A stretch of DNA of 64,000 nucleotides from Hexactinellida sp. DTS-2022 (taxonomy: Eukaryota; Porifera; Hexactinellida). This document shows, in pieces, positions 58,054 through 64,000 of this stretch. The stretch is taken from the NCBI GenBank assembly GCA_028753945.1, contig JAPNXP010000012.1, forward strand, positions 3,224,001 through 3,288,000, given 5' to 3'. The notes under the pieces were generated by a model that did no database searches, had not been told where the DNA came from, and saw nothing but the letters and a program-made list of their open reading frames with translations. Both the position numbers and the translations under genes were made by a program. Position 1 is the stretch's first letter; every line of letters begins with the position of its first letter.

Positions 58054-58849
58054 CTTTTTACAAGAAGGCCTATATATTGACCGATTCTTGAAATTGGAAC
58101 GGTTTTTATTTCTACATCATAATTGGAATCAGAATCTTCAAGATACGTAGTTGGTATAGCAACTGTGTCTCAGGTATTCTAGTGTTCATGACTAGTCTGA
58201 GTTTCATGAAAAGAAGGAATATCAACTGTTAGTACATGTGAAATACTTGTAGATAATTCTTCAGATAATCTGCGTTTTTTGTGAGTAGGCTGTACTTCTG
58301 AAAAAGAAAATACTTCAGCCATTTGTTTGAAAGATGCCTGGTATATATTTCTGGAAATCAAAATATTAAAGATAAATAAATTTGATTTAAGCATTGGTAA
58401 GAATGGCTAGAGCTGATTACCATTTCTGTTCAGCTTATCTGACAGCTACTAAGTTAATTAAGCTCTGGCGCTTAGTAGGTTAGGCGCTTTAGTAAGTTAG
58501 GCGCTAGCGCCTAGTTATTTTTAATATAAGGATTTTTCAAACATTTTGAGGAGAAATTTATGCCACGAAAACAATAAGCGCCAGGGTGCATATTCTAAGC
58601 ATTACGGTATTTTAGCTTCCTTTCCAATAAGCAAACACCTAAATTTACAGTAGAACAATTCTTAGGTTGTCAAATATCCTTCACATCCTGTATAAGTCCA
58701 AATTTGAGTAGTTGTTAGAATATACATATCAACAGGTTTCCTTTAACGAAGTCCTTCATTGGCATTTTCAGGGAGTAAGTGTACATTAATGTAGCTTTTG
58801 AATATTTGAATAGGATAAGAACTAAGCTAACTTAGAAATACTAAGCTTA

Positions 58850-59780
58850 CTAATTTCTACCAATGTTATGTAAAAACTCAAATTTTTCTGATATTATTGC
58901 ACGACACGTAGGACACTTCATTCCTTTTTCAAATTTATGTGCGCATTCTTGACATATATTCGCATGTGCACATGGGATGAAAATGTATGTTATTAATATT
59001 TCACTTAGGCAAACGACACAGTATCCCTCTTCCGGAATTTCTTCACTTGACGATTCACTGGAAGAGCTATTGTAGGCAGATTCTTCTTTGTTAGTGTAAT
59101 GTTTTTCCAATGGTGCTGCTAATCTCTTAAATATTCAATCGGTGTTAATTTATTGGGTTCGAGTTTACTTCTAGTCTTCTACAGACTTCGCGTAGCTTTG
59201 TTTTTTCAATATTTTGTTGCTTTTGATAGTCTGAAATATCCATTTTCTAATCGTTGAAATTCTAGATAATATTTCTTCATTGTCTCTTCTAGATGCTCCA
59301 TAAAACTCAAAATATTAGGCTCTTAACCCGAATTTTTTAATTAAGAGCTTTATGATATACAGGTATCTCATACTCATTGTTTGTTTTATCCTTTGAAGCA
59401 TAGACTGAAACCCCTTCTTTATGTGCCCATTCTTTGTATATAAATTTTAGGAATTTCTGTTTAGCCTTGTGATCAGTATTTGACAATCTATCATTTCTTG
59501 TGAAAGCATAGTTAATACGGGAGTGATTTCCTCTTGTGGGAGTAATGGAGAGCCATAATGCATTTAGCCGTCTATTAAAATTTTTGGCACGAGCCCATAT
59601 TGCCTGAGAAAAATGGAAAAGACATCCAACAACGTTGATGGAATAATGATTGCTTGAAATGCATTTCTAGAGGCATCTTCATATTCTCCCTCTGCAAAGT
59701 CAGGCTTAAATTCTGGTTGAATTTCTAGAATGTTTCTATCACAGCTTTATACAGAGATCAGTTTTCCTACTCACCCTGAC
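58850..59780 (-). pseudogene. MULE-RING copy 3, strongly decayed
   Basis: The clearest part is a C-terminal RING finger at 59110-58850 (CVVCLSEI, CAHANICQEC, CPTCRA), preceded by a Ser/Glu-rich stretch as in the other copies. Upstream, across many stops, MULE-like text is readable near 59560-59650 (GCLFHFSQAIWARAKN) and the region before it. It is more divergent than copies 1 and 2, so it represents a separate, older lineage of the same fusion. Confidence 0.7.
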
Positions 59781-60302
59781 TCATCAATACATGGGCGCAA
59801 GGGAAAAAATGTCCATCATGCTTATGAAAATAGTAATAATTGATAAAATATTTTTGGTACAACTTAGAATATAGCGTCAAAATTAATACTCTTGACCTCT
59901 TTAAGATTGGCAACCATTCAGTTTGATATTTAAGCACTTCCTAGTACTATATTTGAGGTGCCTGCATTTGTCCGAATTTTGATGTTGTCATTTGTCCGAA
60001 AATGTGGGACCTTCACTTGTCAGAATCGTTTTTCAGTATGTTGTCACTTGTCCGAATCGTTTTTCAGTATGTTGTCACTTGTCCGAATCGTTTTTCAGTA
60101 TGTTGTCAATTGTCCGAATTGTTGATTGTTATTTGACACTAAATCATTTTATACTCTTATTGTTTTTTGACACTATATCATTCTATTGATATTTCATTTA
60201 TAATCCTGATTGTTTTTCAAATGCAAGTTTGAATATGGTTTTGCGGTTCTAAAACCAACTTACCAACAGATATAAATTAAAACATTTTTTCTTTGAAACA
60301 AG

Positions 60303-61868
60303 ATGGAATACACTAGAGAAGAATATAAACGAACCTCAGGCAACATCTTCTGTACTCCTGATGGAAACAAGTATGTCCAGTCCAAACCTATGGAGAATTA
60401 TATCTACCTGAAGTGCGCTATATTTCGAACCGGTTGCCGAGGCACGAGCAGGTTGAACAGAGAAACAAATCTAATCACTCCCTTGAAAAATCACAATCAC
60501 AGTGTTGAGCTTTACAAGACTCAAGTTTATCAACTTAAAACGAAATGTAAATATGTTGCCAAAAGTCCCAAACAAATTTGAGAATGGTGTTCGATGATGT
60601 GACTAGAAGAGACCCTGGTCCTGCCATATCTCTTTTCCGGAATGTGAGTCATCGATGTATCGAGCTAGAAGGATGATACGGCCTAAAATTCCATTAACAG
60701 CAAACGAATTTATTGACATGCTCCCCACAACTCAGTATAAGGAATATTTCAAATTTGCTGCAAGATCTGGAGATCAAATTGCAGCAGTATTCTATTCTGA
60801 TCAGATGAGTATGCTTTTAGCAGAAATTACAAACGTGCAATTTGATGGAACGTTTTTCACCGTACCCAAACAGTTTTTTCAACTATGGACTATATTTGTT
60901 TCAGTTGGGCGTCACAGTCTACCAGCAATTCATTGCTTAATGTCTTCAAAAAGTCAAGATTTATACAAAGCAGTTTTGGAAAAAATTGCGAATGAAGTCC
61001 CCCTGTTCCGGCCTTTTGCTTCGATGTCTGATTGGGAACCAGCAGCCAGAAATGCATTTAAAGCAGTGTACCCGGAAATCAAGATGTATGGCTGCTGGTT
61101 CCATTATACTCAACGGATATGGGCCAAATCACAGAAGCTTGGATTGAGCCAAGGATTCCATAATGATTTACAGACAACTACTTACATAAGACAACTAATG
61201 GCAATACCATTTTTGCCAGAAGCTCTAATATATCCCACAGCTAGTCTCCTTCAAATTCCGACAGTACATCATTCCGAAAGGTCGAAATTTGAAAAGTTGC
61301 AAGTATATTTCAAAAGACGTTGGCTAAGGCAAGTTACACCGCAGGAACTATCAATTTATGATCTAACTATTGTCACCAACAATGCAGCTGAATCTTACCA
61401 TTCCAAAATAAAATCTATAGTAAAAACCTGTCATCCACGAATATGGACCTTTATGGAATCAATTAATCATATAATAGAGGTACTGATAATGACATTGGTA
61501 GATTGCGCGAGGGAAGGGAAATCAGTAGGCCAAGGAAGAAGAAGGACTTAAAACACGATGAAGATAGGATGAAATGTAAACAGAAACTCAAAGATGGAGT
61601 ATATGATCCATTAGAATTTCTGAAAGCTATGAGCCATACAATAGGCAATGTTGTGAGTACTCAAGATGCATTCTCAAGTGATTCTGAAGATGAAGGTGAG
61701 AACGATGATGCTCCAACAATGGGGAACCAATGTATTGTATGTCTTGGACCACGACTGGAAACTTGGGTATTTATGCCATGCAGGCATGCAAATTGTTGCG
61801 CTGATTGCTGCCAAGAGATAGAGAATCTAGCACAAACTTGCCCTGTGTGCCGCTCCACCATTGATTAA
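60303..61868 (+). pseudogene. MULE transposase with C-terminal RING finger, copy 1
   Basis: The start is MEYTREEYKRTSGN at 60303. Domains in order: a FLYWCH-like zinc-binding region (AIFRTGCRGTSRLN, then HNH); the MULE core with D in QFDGTFFTVP, D in SMSDWEPAARNAF, C and H in GCWFHYTQ, and E in NNAAESYHS; a helical region; and a C3HC4 RING (CIVCLGPR, CRHANCCADC, CPVCRS) ending at 61868. About three single-base frameshifts (near 60575, 60640 and 61481) break it. The corrected reading is about 520 residues, with no gap between transposase and RING. The terminal arrays are the presumed binding sites. Confidence 0.88.
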
Positions 61869-62071
61869 ATTTTCAAAATATACAATTAATCATTCGGGAT
61901 ACACCTACTTCATTTCCTTCGTATTTCTCTGATTCTATTTTCCTTGTTTTACCTATGCATGTTAAAATAATCAATTAAATATAATCAATTTATTAAATAC
62001 AAGTACGGACAATTGTTCCAAAATTACATACATAAAAAAAACAATCCGATATAAAAAACATCAGTACATTC

Positions 62072-62455
62072 TCGGACAAATGACAACATACTGAAAAACG
62101 ATTCGGACAAATGACAACATACTGAAAAACGATTCGGACAAGTGACAACATACTGAAAAACGATTCGGACAAGCGACAACATACTGAAAAACGATTCGGA
62201 CAAGTGACAACATGCTGAAAAACGATTCGGACAAATGACAACATACTGAAAAACGATTCGGACAAGTGACAACATACTGAAAAACGATTTGGACAAGTGA
62301 CAACATACTGAAAAACGATTCGGACAAGTGACAACATACTGAAAAACGATTCGGACAAGTGACAACATACTGAAAAACGATTCGGACAAGTGACAACATA
62401 CTGAAAAACGATTCGGACAAGTGACAACATACTGAAAAACGATTCGGACAAGTGA
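62072..62455. repeat. Right terminal array of RING-MULE copy 1, about 12 units of 31 bp
   Basis: The unit core is CATACTGAAAAACGATTCGG followed by ACAAGTGACAA. Units are nearly identical. Since 31 is not a multiple of three, all frames stay open, which produces three overlapping false proteins of 140-157 residues on the minus strand. Confidence 0.93.
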
Positions 62456-62525
62456 AGGTCCCACATTTTCGGACAAATGACAACATCAAAATTCGGACAA
62501 ATGCAGCTTCCCCCTATATTTTACC

Positions 62526-62994
62526 GTGACCTACGTTATAATAAGGCCTGTTCATTAGTGTTAAATTTTGGACCATGGATGTCGTTTAAGTCCATTGATT
62601 CTTTTTACAATAAATGTTATAGTAAGAGATATATAACCAAGTAGTAATCCAGAAGGAGTAAATATTATTGGGTTTAATACAAAGCACATTTGAAGTAAAT
62701 TAATGTTGCAAAAGTACAAAATATTAAAGAAAACATGAAAGTGAATATAAATTTTTAGCAAATAACATTTGAAGAACAATAACAACTAATTGGGTTTAAC
62801 TTTCTTTATTATTAGAGTATTTTTGACACGAACCGACTGCAAAGGTAACAAGGCATTCATATTTTTCGTTCTGGATTACTACTTGGTTACATATCTCTAA
62901 CTATAACATTTATTGTAAAAGAATCAATGGACTTAAACGACATCCATGGTCCAAAATTTAACACTAATGAACAGGCCTTATTAACGTAGGTCAC
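62526..62994. mobile_element. MITE (469 bp) with about 120-bp inverted repeats
   Basis: It starts GTGACCTACGTTATAATAAG and ends with the inverse; arms continue through GGACCATGGATGTCG and beyond. A truncated copy is at 22669-23053. No clear target duplication is readable. It starts 4 bases after the RING-MULE duplication. Confidence 0.88.
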
Positions 62995-63200
62995 GACAAA
63001 ACATATAAACAACAAGTGCTTTGTATATTGTAACATGAAACAGTTCACTAAAACAAAATATTAACATATCGACATCAAAATTTCTGCGTCATTTGCGTCA
63101 CGAAAATAAACAGTGTCATTAATGGTTTCGTAGGTCGGCGTGCTCCCGTATATATAAATTGCTGCTGAGTACTTGCAATAAGTTTACAATACCGAAAAAA

Positions 63201-63892
63201 ATGGACCATAACCGCAAAACAAATTGGAGCAGAGAAGAAGAATGCAGTCTCATTAATAAATTGAATCAGCAGGTGAGATTTTGAAAGGCTCAGGAAATAG
63301 TGCTGACAAAAACAAAAAGAAAAAACAAATCTGGAGAGACATTGTAGTTAAACTTAATTCAGCTTATGGCAATGGTAGAGCTGTAGAAGATGTGAAAAAA
63401 AAATGGACCAACCTTAAGCTAAATGCCAAGCATAAAATTGATGCAAGCTTTAGGGAAGCCAGAAAGACTGGGGGGGTACAAACACTGCTGGACATGTCGA
63501 AGACGAAGACATGCTAATTATATCAGCAGATAGAGGTATTTCTGACTCTGCAGACCGGGTAATAGAGATGTTTTCAGGTGCTGTTGATTTTTTCCAAGCA
63601 CCAGCTGGGAACATGAAATCCCAATACGCGTGGCATCAAATAGCTTAACAGCATCAACAGAGGGTCCGTTGAATTTGAAGGAAGTCCAATTTTAGAGTCT
63701 CCAGAAGTTGAAATCCCGACATATAAGCCATCAAAGAAAAGTCGGAAGAGGAGGCGAACTGTTGATAACCAAGATGATTCGGTCGAGTTATTGAGTGCTG
63801 CAGACTTACTTCCATTACAGCAGGCAGTTTTGTATCAACAGATGGCTGTATTCTCAGTACAGCTTCAGTTGATAGAAGAGCAGAGGGAGTAA
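63201..63892 (+). pseudogene. Myb/SANT-like DNA-binding protein gene, frameshifted
   Basis: The start is MDHNRKTNWSREEE at 63201. After a shift near 63275 come ILKGSGNS, IWRDIVVKLNSAYG and VKKKWTNLKLNAKHK, the pattern of the zeste/NAIF1-like Myb/SANT family often paired with Harbinger transposons. Another shift falls in a seven-G run near 63470, and one more lies near 63640. A basic patch (KSRKRRR-like) and a Gln-rich C-terminal helix (LPLQQAVLYQQM) end at the stop at 63890-63892. No Harbinger transposase is in the window. Confidence 0.75.
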
Positions 63893-64000
63893 TAATTTAT
63901 AGATTGAAACGTCTTAAGACGTACTCTCGGATATTACGTACTGTTCGCTAAGGGATACCGACATTTCGAGACGCGACAATTCGAGATGCGACATTTCGAT
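63893..64000. other. Right-edge repeat fragment
   Basis: CTCTCGGATATTACGTACTG matches the reverse complement of 12735-12770. ATACCGACATTTCG also occurs near 40820-40835. It is the edge of a dispersed repeat cut by the window end. Confidence 0.5.

Larger units (their letters stand above)
59955..62513 (+). mobile_element. RING-MULE transposon copy 1, complete (2559 bp)
   Basis: The 8-bp duplication CTATATTT lies at 59947-59954 and 62514-62521. Termini share TGCATTTGTCCGAATTTTGA in inverted orientation, followed by GTGGGACCTTCACTTGTC and arrays of about 31-bp units: about 4 on the left (to 60120) and about 12 on the right (62072-62455). One plus-strand gene lies between. Confidence 0.92.

Noticed and set aside
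61993-62489. Three overlapping minus-strand frames of 142-157 residues with repeating FSVCCHLSESFFSM text
   Set aside because: They are all readings of one 31-bp tandem array in different frames, so the openness is a property of the repeat.

Overview
This window is AT-rich eukaryotic nuclear DNA, most likely from a marine invertebrate animal. The evidence is spliceosomal introns (GT-AG, about 60-110 bases when free of insertions), Ginger, MULE/FLYWCH, hAT, pogo and THAP/Myb-SANT transposon families, and no operon-like gene packing. A sponge would fit, but the species cannot be fixed from the sequence. There are two parts: one apparent host gene at the left edge, and about 58 kb of mostly DNA-transposon sequence.

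Positions 1-5646 hold the 3' part of one very long intronless reading frame. It encodes about 15 tandem Ig-like modules of about 125 residues and is probably a secreted or surface protein. From 5.7 to 18.6 kb lie non-coding repeats: pogo-like and hAT-like MITEs, a dispersed family (here called family R) built from an 18-bp palindrome array plus a long hairpin, and an inverted pair of elements (A/B) carrying nested insertions.

From 18.6 to 22.7 kb is a 4.05-kb Ginger-type (KRBA2-like) integrase transposon. From 23.4 to 25.4 kb is a complete FLYWCH-MULE transposon inserted in the loop of a family R hairpin. From 26.0 to 40.2 kb is a second Ginger-type transposon, cut in two by a 9446-bp element. 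That element has its own inverted repeats and a 10-bp target duplication, and it carries an apparently intact 11-exon gene fusing a Gypsy-like integrase to an OTU cysteine protease. Two hAT MITEs with perfect 8-bp duplications also sit in the second Ginger element.

From 40.2 to 51.6 kb are a decayed integrase pseudogene and a graveyard of nested hAT and pogo MITEs. From 51.6 to 62.5 kb are three related MULE copies in which the transposase is followed by a C-terminal RING finger. Their termini are arrays of about 30-bp tandem repeats. A broken THAP-domain gene and a broken Myb/SANT gene complete the right side.

Most insertions can be ordered by target-site duplications and by paralogous empty sites inside this same window. 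In three cases removing the insertion restores a reading frame or an empty paralogue. No reverse transcriptase, LTR, rRNA, tRNA or CRISPR array was recognised. The most unusual signals are the integrase-OTU gene in an element with non-Ginger ends, the MULE-RING fusion seen three times, and the long near-perfect palindromes of family R.
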